64,000 nt of DNA. Origin: Endozoicomonas arenosclerae. GTDB taxonomy: Bacteria; Pseudomonadota; Gammaproteobacteria; Pseudomonadales; Endozoicomonadaceae. Shown here one piece after another: positions 9,877-19,370 of this stretch (the first letter of the stretch is position 1; every line of letters starts with the position of its first letter). Made by a program: the position numbers and the translations under genes. The notes beneath the pieces were generated by a model, which saw nothing but the letters and a program-made list of their open reading frames with translations, made no database searches and was not told where the DNA came from. The DNA lies in assembly GCF_001562015.1 (NCBI RefSeq), contig NZ_LASA01000116.1:33275-97274 (forward strand). The letters run 5' to 3'.

Positions 9877-11460
9877 TTAATGCTTGAAGTGGGCTGGACG
9901 GACACCAACAACCAGTAGAGATACTCCATAGACAGCCAGTCCTGCTCCCACTACTTTTGACATTTCCAGGGCACGCTGCCAGAGCGTTGCATCCAGCCAC
10001 CAGTTCACATCACCCGCCATCCAGAGCAGTAATGCCGCCATAGCCAGATTGGCAAAAACCAGACGTCCCCCGAATAACAACCAGCCAGATCCAGGGGTAA
10101 ACACGCCAGAACGCTTTAACCCCCAAAACAATAACCCTGCATTCAAGAAGGCGGACAAGGTAGTGGCCAGCGCCAGTCCAGCATGCTTCAGCCAGAACAC
10201 CAGCATCAGGTTTAACACCATATTGGCCACCATAGCAATAATGGCGATTTTTACCGGCGTCTTGGTATCCTGACGGGCAAAGTAACCGGGTGCCAGAACC
10301 TTGATCATCATGAAAGCAATCAGACCGAGAGAGTATGCACGCAGACTCATCCCAGCCATAATCACATCCCGGTTCTGCATCTCACCGTAATCAAATAGAG
10401 TCGCCAATAAAGGTTCTGAAAGAATAAACAACGCTATCCCGGCAGGCACACCAATCAACAATACAAGACGTATGGCCCAGTCCAGGGTTTTGGAGAATTG
10501 ATCGCCCGAGTCTTCAGCATGCTTTCGTGAAAGACTGGGCAAAATAACCGTAGCAATAGCTATTCCAAAGACGCCAAGTGGCAACTCTGACAAACGGTCC
10601 GAATAATACAGCCAGGATACACTGCCCGTTTCCAGAAATGAGGCCAGCACGGTATCCAGCAACAAGTTGATTTGGCTGACAGATACCCCAAACAGAGCTG
10701 GAATCATCAGCTTCATGATTCGTCTGACACCTTCATGCTTATGGCCCCACTTTGGAGCAGGCAGCAGACGAATTTGCAGAAGAAAAGGTATCTGCAATAA
10801 AAGCTGGGATACACCGGCAATCACCACCCCCCAGGCCAAAGCCATAACAGGCTCAGCAAACCAGGGGGTCAGGAACAGGGTGGAGCAGATTAAGCTCAGA
10901 TTCAAGAGAACCGGAGTGAAAGCGGGTACAGCAAAACGGTTATAACTATTGAGAATAGAGCCTGCCAGAGCTGTCAATGAGATCAGAAACAGATAAGGAA
11001 AGGTGATCCTCAGCATCTCTCCCGCCAGCAGTAGCTTCTCGGGGTACTCCATAAAGCCGGGGGCAAACAACCGAATCAATATCGGTGAAGCCAGCATGCA
11101 GACCAGAGTCACCAATAGCAGTAACCCAGCCAGCGTACCACTGACCCGGCTGACCAGATAACGCACTTCATCAAAGCTGCGTTTGGTTCGGTACTCCGAT
11201 AACACAGGCACAAAAGCCTGGGAGAAGGCCCCCTCGGCAAACAGGCGACGGAGAAAATTGGGAATTTTAAAGGCTACAAAAAAAGCATCAGCGGAAGCAG
11301 TGGAACCAAAGTACCCAGCAATAACCACATCCCGAGCCAATCCCAGCACCCGGGACAGCATGGTCATTATGCCCACAACCAGGCTCGATCTCAGCAAACT
11401 GGGCGATTTGCCCTTATCCTCGCCTTGGGGCGGGCTCTCTGAAAAGTTCTCTGTGGACAT
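9877..11460 (-). CDS. murJ: Lipid II flippase MurJ (MviN)
   Basis: MurJ flips the peptidoglycan precursor lipid II across the inner membrane. The 527-residue protein has about 14 membrane segments. MOP-superfamily signatures typical of MurJ are visible: LLRSSLVVGIMTMLSRVLGLARD, FFVAFKIPNFLRRLFAEGAFSQAFVPV, and the SWLYYSDRLSELPLGVFGIAIATVILPSLS stretch. It is divergent from rpsT, and ribF follows after 179 bp. Confidence 0.97.
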   Translation of the reverse strand: MSTENFSESPPQGEDKGKSPSLLRSSLVVGIMTMLSRVLGLARDVVIAGYFGSTASADAFFVAFKIPNFLRRLFAEGAFSQAFVPVLSEYRTKRSFDEVRYLVSRVSGTLAGLLLLVTLVCMLASPILIRLFAPGFMEYPEKLLLAGEMLRITFPYLFLISLTALAGSILNSYNRFAVPAFTPVLLNLSLICSTLFLTPWFAEPVMALAWGVVIAGVSQLLLQIPFLLQIRLLPAPKWGHKHEGVRRIMKLMIPALFGVSVSQINLLLDTVLASFLETGSVSWLYYSDRLSELPLGVFGIAIATVILPSLSRKHAEDSGDQFSKTLDWAIRLVLLIGVPAGIALFILSEPLLATLFDYGEMQNRDVIMAGMSLRAYSLGLIAFMMIKVLAPGYFARQDTKTPVKIAIIAMVANMVLNLMLVFWLKHAGLALATTLSAFLNAGLLFWGLKRSGVFTPGSGWLLFGGRLVFANLAMAALLLWMAGDVNWWLDATLWQRALEMSKVVGAGLAVYGVSLLVVGVRPAHFKH

Positions 11461-11521
11461 TCAGGTCGCTCAAACGATCAAAAACCGGCAATACTACTCA
11501 GTTGCCAGGGCCATTAACAGC

Positions 11522-11551
11522 ATGATGCGGGTTTGCGCGCCATAACGTCAA
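11522..11551 (-). promoter_or_regulatory. Putative sigma70 promoter of murJ
   Basis: On the minus strand TTGACG (complement of 11546-11551) is followed after 18 bp by CATCAT (complement of 11522-11527). This fits a sigma70 promoter with a good -35 and a moderate -10, about 60 bp upstream of the murJ start and back to back with the rpsT promoter. Confidence 0.4.
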
Positions 11552-11560
11552 GAAGCCTTA

Positions 11561-11589
11561 TTGACAACCCCTGTCCAAATAGGCATGAT
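11561..11589 (+). promoter_or_regulatory. Putative sigma70 promoter of rpsT
   Basis: A consensus -35 TTGACA (11561-11566), a 17-bp spacer and CATGAT (11584-11589, four of six matches) precede rpsT. Transcription from here would give a leader of about 150 nt. The leader holds a hairpin with arms AACAGGG (11676-11682) and CCCTGTT (11695-11701). Autoregulation by S20 through this leader is possible but is inference. Confidence 0.6.
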
Positions 11590-11747
11590 TCCGCGACTTG
11601 ACTGTATGGGTATGGCACTGGTGAAACCCTTGCCCGGGGGTTTTGATCCGGTGACGCGGCAAACTCCATACTCACAACAGGGTGCCCGAAGCAGCCCTGT
11701 TTAAGAACAGTGCAAACGGTTAATTAAGATTCTTAGGAGCACCACAA

Positions 11748-12014
11748 ATGGCTAACTCACCATCTGCCAAGAAGCGCGCCCGTCAGGCTGAACAGCGTCG
11801 TACTCACAACGCTTCCCTGCGTTCCATGGTTCGTACTTCTATCAAGAAAGTTGTTCGCGCCATCGAAGCCAAAGACGCTGAGCTGGCTAAAACTGAATAC
11901 ACTGCGGCTGTACCCGTAATCGACCGTATGGCCGACAAAGGTATCATCCACAAGAACAAGGCTGCTCGTCATAAGAGCCGTCTGAATGCACAGATCAAAG
12001 CTCTGTCTGCATAA
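11748..12014 (+). CDS. rpsT: 30S ribosomal protein S20
   Basis: S20 is an 88-residue, lysine- and arginine-rich helical protein that binds 16S rRNA. The sequence starts [18 protein letters not shown] and ends with [19 protein letters not shown], as in the family. AGGAG lies 8 nt before the ATG. It is the only plus-strand gene of the conserved block, as in Pseudomonas. Confidence 0.98.
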   Translation: MANSPSAKKRARQAEQRRTHNASLRSMVRTSIKKVVRAIEAKDAELAKTEYTAAVPVIDRMADKGIIHKNKAARHKSRLNAQIKALSA

Positions 12015-12020
12015 TGTTCA

Positions 12021-12074
12021 GCCCTTGCACGGCAAGGGCATGATAAAAAAAGCCGGTTTTTACCGGCTTTTTTT
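12021..12074 (+). terminator. Tandem hairpins ending rpsT transcription
   Basis: The first hairpin (GCCCTTGC / GCAAGGGC, 12021-12039) lies 6 nt after the rpsT stop. The second is a 13-bp perfect stem (12045-12057 and 12062-12074) with GCCGGT / ACCGGC at its core and a 7-nt T run forming the 3' side. The second is a strong bidirectional intrinsic terminator. Confidence 0.92.
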
Positions 12075-12157
12075 ATACCTTTACAAATTGAAACTTAAAA
12101 TTCACAACTATACTTCCGCATTGTTTCTTCCTACCCCTCTCAATGAGGATTTTGACT

Positions 12158-13351
12158 ATGCGGTTTGTTTATTCCCTACTCTTACTAACTCTCACCTGCC
12201 TCACCACATCACTCTCTTATGCGACACCTATTCCCGAACAGAGCACCCTGGTCTTTTGCGCCCTGAAAGGCAGCTCCTCTGAAATGATTAGCGACATAGG
12301 GGTAGCCAAATTTGACTACAAAATAAACCCAGTCAAGGCTGCCGCAATAGCGCAAGAGACTGTTTCAAACTTCCCAACACTCCCATTGGTCGTCTGCACA
12401 GGCGAACTTTCAAAGATGAGGGATAAAGTCAAAATTGACCCCAATCTTGCTGCAACCAACAACGACCTGGAAACTTTTCAGAATATCTCGAATGCCTTTG
12501 CAAGGGCAGAAACGGAACTCTACCCCCTAAAATCCAGAGATGGTTATGAGTTTACTTACCGCAGCATATCTCCAGAGGATACAAAAGATATTTTCAAACG
12601 CTCTATTATTGAGCAGAAATCGGCCACAAGTGGCGGCCTGAGTAGCTACATGAGCAAGAACACAGGCATGCTCCTGCTTCTCCCCCCCTTGGTATTCACT
12701 GTTAGCGGCGCGCCTGAATTCACCATTTACTATTTACTGGGGCTTGGGATCGGTATTTCATTCCACCAAACAGGTGTCTGGAATTCGCTCACCGTACTGG
12801 CATTAAACACGGCTGGTATTGCTGCTCAAGCAGGCCTGCTCTTCCAGCAAAACCAGGGAGCCGACTTCGAAGACGACTGGAATACTGGAGGTTATGCCAA
12901 AGACTCTGTAAAAGCAGAATACCAGAAGCTTAAAGACGCAGATGCAGACTACAATGCCGTAGCAACAACTACATGGGCTGTTCTTACCAGCCAGGTTGCA
13001 GTGGCTTCATTTACATTCAACTCCATGAAAATTGCCGCATCCAAGTACCTGGGCATGACTACAACTCAAGCGCTGGGCGTTTCATTTGGTCAGGCCGCTT
13101 TTAACATCCTCTTTGAAAACGTAACAGGCTCTCCTCTGGAAGACTGGATACCCATTTTCAAATACGATGAAAATTACAGCGCCATCAGTGCCAGGAACTG
13201 GCCTTATTACGGCAAGAAAGTCGTTGTTAGCAATTTCGCCCTGATTGGCTGGGCAGCCAAACAATCACAATGGATTGCCGGAAAGGCTGGCTGGGTAGGC
13301 GGGCACTTAGGAAAGGCAGTGACATTTATGTGGAAAAAGAAGAAAAGTTAA
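12158..13351 (+). CDS. Hypothetical exported protein with central hydrophobic segments
   Basis: The protein is not recognised. The ATG at 12158 is preferred over the in-frame ATG at 12143 because AGGA lies 8 nt before it, and it gives a typical Sec signal peptide (MRFVYSLLLLTLTCLTTS, cleavage likely after SYA). The mature part of about 375 residues has an N-terminal soluble part with two cysteines, a strongly hydrophobic centre (GMLLLLPPLVF, IYYLLGLGIG, VLALNTAGIAAQAGLLF), a second apolar part and a basic end (MWKKKKS). It is a one-gene insertion between rpsT and proB. A membrane-inserting or envelope role is possible; nothing more can be said. Confidence 0.7.
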   Translation: MRFVYSLLLLTLTCLTTSLSYATPIPEQSTLVFCALKGSSSEMISDIGVAKFDYKINPVKAAAIAQETVSNFPTLPLVVCTGELSKMRDKVKIDPNLAATNNDLETFQNISNAFARAETELYPLKSRDGYEFTYRSISPEDTKDIFKRSIIEQKSATSGGLSSYMSKNTGMLLLLPPLVFTVSGAPEFTIYYLLGLGIGISFHQTGVWNSLTVLALNTAGIAAQAGLLFQQNQGADFEDDWNTGGYAKDSVKAEYQKLKDADADYNAVATTTWAVLTSQVAVASFTFNSMKIAASKYLGMTTTQALGVSFGQAAFNILFENVTGSPLEDWIPIFKYDENYSAISARNWPYYGKKVVVSNFALIGWAAKQSQWIAGKAGWVGGHLGKAVTFMWKKKKS

Positions 13352-13369
13352 TCGGCTAAGATGAAAATC

Positions 13370-13402
13370 GGGATCAGATCATGAAGCCTCATATCTGATC
13401 CC
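13370..13402. terminator. Bidirectional hairpin between converging genes
   Basis: A 10-bp perfect stem GGGATCAGAT / ATCTGATCCC, extended by ATGA / TCAT past a one-base bulge, lies between the converging hypothetical gene and proB. No long T run follows on either side, so efficiency is uncertain. Confidence 0.6.
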
Positions 13403-13411
13403 ACTGCAGAA

Positions 13412-14542
13412 TCAATACCCGGCAAGCACCATATTGTCACGGTGCAACAACTCCGGCTCACCAGAATAACCCAGCAACTCACTCATCAGATGACTGGGCT
13501 TACCTATCACTTTTCGGGCATCTCCCGAGCCGTAATTGATCAGACCCCGTGCCACCTCATTACCGGCTTCATCAACACAGGCAACCATCTCACCCCGCAG
13601 GAAGTTCCCGCTGACAGCTTTCACCCCTACGGGCAAAAGACTCTTTCCCTGATTACGCAAAACATCAACAGCTCCAGCATCCAACACCAATTGACCGGAG
13701 GTTTGCATATGCCCCTGCAGCCACTGTTTGCGGGCAGCCATCCGCTCATGATCCGGTGTCAGTAGCGTTCCCAGCGCTTCTTGCTGATACAAACGGCTTA
13801 TAACATTCTCAATCTTGCCACCAACAATCACTGTCGCAGCACCTGAGGCAGCAGCCTGGCGGGCAGCCCTGAGCTTGGTCTGCATACCTCCCCGACCAAG
13901 ACGACCACTGCCTCCACCGGCCATGGCATCCAGAGCCGAATCCTGAGCGCGAGCCTCAGTCATCAGCTCGGCAGCCGGATCTTTTCTTGGGTCTGCTGTG
14001 TAGAGTCCATCCTGGTCAGTAAGAATAACCAGAACATCCGCTTCAACCAGATTGGCTACCAGCGCACCCAAAGTGTCATTGTCACCGAAGCGAATCTCAT
14101 CCGTCACAACGGTGTCATTCTCATTGACGACAGGCACAACCCCCATATCGAGAAGAGTTCTGAGGGTACTGCGGGCATTAAGGTAACGCTGGCGATTGCT
14201 GTGATCGGCATGAGTCAGCAAAACCTGGGCTGGCTGGACATTTCGTCTTTGAAAGCTGGTTTCCCAGGTTTGAACCAACCGGGTCTGCCCTACGGCTGCA
14301 GCAGCCTGAAGCTCATTCAAAGCGGTCGGTCGCTCTTTTTGCCCAAGCTTTTCCATACCTGCAGCCACAGCTCCCGATGAAACCAACACCAGCTCTATGC
14401 CCTGATTGCGAAGCTCACACAACTGCTCAACCCAGCCATCGATCTGGTCAGTTGCAAGGCCTCGCCCTTCATTGGTTAACAGGGCACTGCCGATTTTGAC
14501 AACCCAGCGCCGGGCTGTTTTCAGCCTGCCACGCTCACTCAT
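13412..14542 (-). CDS. proB: Glutamate 5-kinase
   Basis: ProB catalyses the first step of proline synthesis. The 376-residue protein has the amino acid kinase domain ([58 protein letters not shown]) followed by a C-terminal PUA domain ([21 protein letters not shown]). This is the long feedback-inhibited form. It follows obgE after 36 bp and is probably cotranscribed, as in Pseudomonas. Confidence 0.97.
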   Translation of the reverse strand: MSERGRLKTARRWVVKIGSALLTNEGRGLATDQIDGWVEQLCELRNQGIELVLVSSGAVAAGMEKLGQKERPTALNELQAAAAVGQTRLVQTWETSFQRRNVQPAQVLLTHADHSNRQRYLNARSTLRTLLDMGVVPVVNENDTVVTDEIRFGDNDTLGALVANLVEADVLVILTDQDGLYTADPRKDPAAELMTEARAQDSALDAMAGGGSGRLGRGGMQTKLRAARQAAASGAATVIVGGKIENVISRLYQQEALGTLLTPDHERMAARKQWLQGHMQTSGQLVLDAGAVDVLRNQGKSLLPVGVKAVSGNFLRGEMVACVDEAGNEVARGLINYGSGDARKVIGKPSHLMSELLGYSGEPELLHRDNMVLAGY

Positions 14543-14578
14543 ACCGCTCTCCTGCAGTCATCCAGCACGCTTACCTAT

Positions 14579-15790
<1,212 letters not shown>

Positions 15791-15890
15791 TCAAAACCTC
15801 CCGCAGCACGGGCTCCAAACGGCCAATGCCTGCAGATAAACACTTATCTCAATGCTGCAGCGAAAGAAAAGTATTTATCTCCAGACACTG

Positions 15891-16027
15891 AACCCGCAGA
15901 TTACATAAAGTCGCTAATAATTTTGAAACAGCACCACACAACTCAATAAGCATGAATATGCCAGAAAATGTGTCAGCCGAAAAAATAGCAGAGCGAGAAG
16001 CTCGGCACTTTATGTAATCTGCGGGTT
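15891..16027. repeat. MITE-like element with perfect 21-bp inverted ends
   Basis: The arm at 15891-15911 (starting AACCCGCAGATTACATAA) is the exact reverse complement of 16007-16027. They enclose 95 bp of AT-rich non-coding DNA. The size, perfect ends and intergenic place suit a miniature inverted-repeat transposable element or a mobile palindromic repeat. No clear target-site duplication was seen. Confidence 0.7.
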
Positions 16028-16072
16028 GACCCGAGGAGTCTACACCACTCAAATCACTTTACGCATATACAA

Positions 16073-16129
16073 GAAAGCCCCGCCAAAAAGCGGGGCTTTC
16101 CCTTGGCGTCAGCCCCGAAGGGTGACACC
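16073..16129 (-). terminator. rplU-rpmA terminator region
   Basis: An 11-bp perfect stem GAAAGCCCCGC / GCGGGGCTTTC (16073-16083 and 16090-16100, 6-nt loop) follows the operon, with TTTCTTG on its minus-strand 3' side. Nearer the rpmA stop lies a second hairpin (16105-16129) with a TTCG tetraloop on the minus strand. Confidence 0.75.
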
Positions 16130-16139
16130 TGAAGTACTG

Positions 16140-16397
16140 TTACGCAGCTTCGATGCGAACGTACTTACGCTTCTGAGGACCTTTAACCTCAAAAACAACT
16201 TTGCCGTCAGCTTTGGCGAACAGGGTGTGATCCTTGCCAATACCAACGTTTTCACCGGCGTGGAACTTAGTACCACGCTGACGAACCAGAATGTTACCAG
16301 CGTTTACGACCTGACCGCCGAAACGCTTAACGCCAAGGCGTTTACTTTCTGAATCGCGACCGTTACGAGTAGAACCACCAGCTTTTTTGTGAGCCAT
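16140..16397 (-). CDS. rpmA: 50S ribosomal protein L27
   Basis: L27 is an 85-residue protein whose N-terminus reaches the peptidyl transferase centre. The start [20 protein letters not shown] and the central [15 protein letters not shown] are diagnostic. It begins with AHKK directly, so it lacks the cleavable N-terminal extension found in Firmicutes. It follows rplU after 105 bp in the usual operon. Confidence 0.98.
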   Translation of the reverse strand: MAHKKAGGSTRNGRDSESKRLGVKRFGGQVVNAGNILVRQRGTKFHAGENVGIGKDHTLFAKADGKVVFEVKGPQKRKYVRIEAA

Positions 16398-16502
16398 GCT
16401 GCTCTCCTTTTAGCTCGGTCCGACAGCCGGCTACCACACCAGATGCAGACCTTAGAAGTATTAAATGAACCGTTTCCAGCCCATCAGCCTTTTCAGTAAA
16501 AA

Positions 16503-16814
16503 TTAACCAGCGATACCGGTAATCTTCAGCTCAGTGAACCACTGACGGTGGCCCATCTGCTTGCGGTGGTGCTTACGACGCTTGAACTTGATGATCTTGA
16601 TCTTTGGACCACGACCATGAGCTACAACTTCAGCAGTAACCTTGGCACCTTCAACAACTGGAGCGCCAATTTTAACGTCTTCACCGTTAGCTACCAGCAG
16701 AACGTCGCTGATGTCCAGGCTCTCACCTGCAGCTACGTCCAGTTTTTCAACCTTCAGGGTTGTGCCTTCAGCAACACGGTACTGCTTGCCGCCAGTTTTG
16801 ATAACTGCGTACAT
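16503..16814 (-). CDS. rplU: 50S ribosomal protein L21
   Basis: L21 is a 103-residue 23S rRNA-binding protein. The start [14 protein letters not shown] and the basic motif [19 protein letters not shown] identify it. In Pseudomonas and relatives ispB lies immediately upstream and divergent; here that position is taken by the allantoinase-like gene and the T6SS block, and ispB is about 29 kb away. Confidence 0.98.
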   Translation of the reverse strand: MYAVIKTGGKQYRVAEGTTLKVEKLDVAAGESLDISDVLLVANGEDVKIGAPVVEGAKVTAEVVAHGRGPKIKIIKFKRRKHHRKQMGHRQWFTELKITGIAG

Positions 16815-17145
16815 ATTAATCTCCGAAAATCCTTAAATAGCCTCTTTGTCAAAGGCATCCGGCGAGATCGAGATCCATTCAAATGAATAGAACCAGGGTA
16901 CTCAGACCGGAATTTTCAATACTATCTACGTCTATCTGATCATCACTTCCAGATGGGCAACGCCGCATAGGCTTCTGGTCAAACTCTGTAAACAGAGCCC
17001 AAAAGCATGACAAAATGGATCGTCGCCCGGATTCTCAGCCAGATTGTTAGACAGGGGGCGCAAATTTTAAGGAATTGCAACCCAACTGGCAACCCTGTTT
17101 TGACTATGCTGCCTCTAATTGCGTTAAGTCACTAGGTTTGGGGCT

Positions 17146-18075
17146 ATGAGCGACTACTATCCGAGAAACCTCAACGGCATTTCCGACACACCGGAACAAT
17201 TCCTGTGGCCTGATGGCAGTCGCCTGGTGATTAATCTGGTACTGAATTACGAAGAGGGCAGTGAGCGCAATATTCTGGACGGCGATCAGGCATCCGAACA
17301 TTACCTGTCAGGCTTTCCCGCACTTCCGTGTCTGGTGGGTGAGCGACATTATTCCAGCGAAAGCTTGTTCTCCTATGGGTCCAGATCAGGTTGCTGGCGA
17401 CTGTTGAGACTGTTCGACATGTTCAACATCCCTGTTACTGTGTTTGCCTGTGGTCTTGCCCTTGAACGAAACCCTGCCTTTGCCAGAGCCCTTGGGGAGG
17501 GTTCCCATGAAGTCGCAGGTCATGGCCACCGCTGGATTGATTATCGCTTGTTTACACCGGAGGATGAGGCTGCAGACATCAGGAAGTGTCTGACAACCAT
17601 CTTTGCTCATACCGGCAAAAAAGCCAGTGGCTGGTATACCGGCAGAAAAAGCCCTAATACCCGCAGACTGGTTATAGAAGCAGGTCTGCTCTATGACAGT
17701 GATGATTACTCGGGAGACTACCCCTGGTGGTTACCCTCTAATGACAAAAAGCATCTCGTAATCCCGTACACCCTGGTGAATAACGACTGCCTTTATGGCA
17801 CCAGCCCTGGCTGGACATCCCCTTCCTGTTTTCTTGACCACCTAAAGGCAACCTTTAACAGCCTTTATCATGAAAACAGCCAACAGACCCGTATCATGTC
17901 TGTTGGCCTGCACAGCCGGATTTCCGGCCATCCGGGTCGAAGTGAAGCGATACATCAGTTCATTCAATACGTCCAAACCCATCAACAGGTCAGCTTTATT
18001 ACCCGAGAAGCCCTGGCAAGAGAGTGGATGAAGCAGTGTCCGGTCAATCATCCACGAGCAGAAGCCGTTAGCTGA
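17146..18075 (+). CDS. puuE: Allantoinase PuuE-like polysaccharide deacetylase family protein
   Basis: The 309-residue cytosolic protein belongs to the polysaccharide deacetylase (NodB) superfamily. YPRNLNG, WPDGSRLVINLVLNYEEGSE, GHGHRWIDY and the C-terminal GLHSRISGHPGR are signatures of the PuuE branch, which hydrolyses allantoin to allantoate in urate breakdown. No other purine-degradation gene is in the window. The gene is the first of the block inserted next to rplU, and is followed by a GNAT gene after about 45 bp. A related amide hydrolysis is the alternative. Confidence 0.75.
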   Translation: MSDYYPRNLNGISDTPEQFLWPDGSRLVINLVLNYEEGSERNILDGDQASEHYLSGFPALPCLVGERHYSSESLFSYGSRSGCWRLLRLFDMFNIPVTVFACGLALERNPAFARALGEGSHEVAGHGHRWIDYRLFTPEDEAADIRKCLTTIFAHTGKKASGWYTGRKSPNTRRLVIEAGLLYDSDDYSGDYPWWLPSNDKKHLVIPYTLVNNDCLYGTSPGWTSPSCFLDHLKATFNSLYHENSQQTRIMSVGLHSRISGHPGRSEAIHQFIQYVQTHQQVSFITREALAREWMKQCPVNHPRAEAVS

Positions 18076-18119
18076 CACTATGCTTTCAGCACTTGTCTCT
18101 AAGAGAACACAATGTGCCT

Positions 18120-18971
18120 ATGAAAAAACGTCCAGAAGTCATTACCCTGAAAGAAGAAGATACCGTGGCTATGTTTGACTGGGTCAGACAGCAAGGCTGG
18201 AATCCGGGCCTGCAGGATGCTTCAACGTTTTACAAGGCTGCCCATGGCCATGGAGCCCTGCTCGGCATTAAACAGGGAGACAGACTGGCGGGAGTTTCCG
18301 GAGTATTCAATCACAGTCACCGTTTTGCCTATTTCGGTCTTTATATCGTTCATCCGGACTTCAGGGAGAAAGGTCTGGGGTTTGAGATGACTCGTCATCG
18401 CCTGCACCTGGCCGGTCACAGAAATATTGCTCTGGATGGAGTAATAGAACAATGCCCTACCTATCGAAGAACAGGATTTCGTGCCGCCCATCAATCGTTC
18501 CGCTTTTGCTTCAAAAAATCACTGAAGCCGTCTGGAGCAAAACTGACCGCCCTGAAAGACATCACCCTGATCGAGTTACTGGATTACGAACAACAGGGCC
18601 TGTTTCCTTGTCGTCGTAAAGCTTACCTGAAGGCTTGGCTCACTCAGAAAGATGCCATTGGCTACTGCTCATTGAAAGATCAAACCATTCAGGGTTATGG
18701 CGTAATGCGTCCATGCATTGAAGGCTTTAAGATAGGCCCTCTCTTTGCTGACACGCCTGATATCGCCAAAGAAATCCTGCTGACATTGCTCTCTGAAACT
18801 CAAGGGGCGCCTGCATTTTGTGACATACCGGAACCCAATGAACAGGGAGTGAAACTCTTCCAGTCCTTAGGGGATAAAACCGACTTCGAGACCATCAGAA
18901 TGTACAACGGTTATGAACCTGAAATGGACTACGCAAGAATTTTCGGCCTGACTTCTCTGGAAGCAGGTTAG
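18120..18971 (+). CDS. GNAT acetyltransferase with YitH/HolE-type C-terminal domain
   Basis: The 283-residue protein has an N-terminal GNAT fold (residues ~5-135) with YFGLYIVHPDFREKGLGFEMTRHRL, where REKGLG is the acetyl-CoA loop. A second domain follows (PCIEGFKIGPLFADTPDIAKEILL ... FCDIPEPNEQGVKLFQSLG), as in the two-domain acetyltransferases of the YitH/HolE type. The substrate is unknown. The ATG at 18120 was chosen; a GTG two codons upstream, with AAGAGA before it, is equally possible. It is probably cotranscribed with the puuE-like gene. Confidence 0.75.
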   Translation: MKKRPEVITLKEEDTVAMFDWVRQQGWNPGLQDASTFYKAAHGHGALLGIKQGDRLAGVSGVFNHSHRFAYFGLYIVHPDFREKGLGFEMTRHRLHLAGHRNIALDGVIEQCPTYRRTGFRAAHQSFRFCFKKSLKPSGAKLTALKDITLIELLDYEQQGLFPCRRKAYLKAWLTQKDAIGYCSLKDQTIQGYGVMRPCIEGFKIGPLFADTPDIAKEILLTLLSETQGAPAFCDIPEPNEQGVKLFQSLGDKTDFETIRMYNGYEPEMDYARIFGLTSLEAG

Positions 18972-19370
18972 TTGTTTTAGCCGCCAAGCAACATGACAAC
19001 TGTTGCCTGATTTTTACCCAGCAGCTAAGAACTATTCTGAAATAAACTACCTTGTTAAACCCTTCTCAAAACCCGTTCACTCTGAGACTTTTCGAAGCCC
19101 CTCATCGACAAGTCTCAGGGTGAGCGGATTCCGTATGTAAATCGCGGAGTCATTTCGAGACAGATCCTGAACGACATAACAAATGTAAATAGAAGTTATA
19201 AATATTCTTCCAATAGCCATCCATAGTCCTCCAACAAAGGGGTTCTGATACTGGCTAAAACTGAAGGCTGCAACTAACCTTTTTTGATCGAGCCTGACCG
19301 TGACTCCAAAAACATATCAGGCTCAAGGCTTTTCCCAATACCACATTGAAAGAAGTCCAGACTGATCACA
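18972..19370. other. Spacer before the T6SS cluster
   Basis: This 399-bp stretch has no credible coding region. It contains a REP-like palindrome (19070-19130) and presumably the tssA promoter. I could not identify convincing sigma70 or sigma54 boxes. The AT-rich part 19140-19330 may hold regulatory sites. Confidence 0.6.
19070..19130. repeat. REP-like palindrome, copy A
   Basis: Two 26-nt arms (19070-19095 and 19105-19130) pair imperfectly around a 9-nt loop, with TCTGAGACTT / AAGTCTCAGG at the core. The same sequence type (CTCAAAACCC, TCGACAAG, CTCAGGGTGA) occurs in reverse orientation at 38313-38382. Elements with TTCGACAAGCTCAGG cores are common dispersed intergenic repeats. Confidence 0.75.

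Larger units (their letters stand above)
15791..16139. other. obgE-rpmA spacer
   Basis: The spacer holds no credible gene. It contains the 137-bp inverted-repeat element at 15891-16027 and the rpmA terminator hairpins at 16073-16129. The small open frame across the element on the minus strand has no family similarity that I recognise and no ribosome binding site. Confidence 0.7.

Noticed and set aside
15849..16052. 67-codon minus-strand open frame across the inverted-repeat element
   Set aside because: It reads through both repeat arms, has no ribosome binding site and is explained by the element.
16105..16129. Possible riboswitch or small RNA behind rpmA
   Set aside because: It is only a short hairpin with a TTCG loop next to the terminator, with no larger conserved structure.
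19140..19370. Sigma54 promoter for the T6SS operon
   Set aside because: A TGGC near 19250 lacks a GC at the required spacing, so the -24/-12 pattern is not met.
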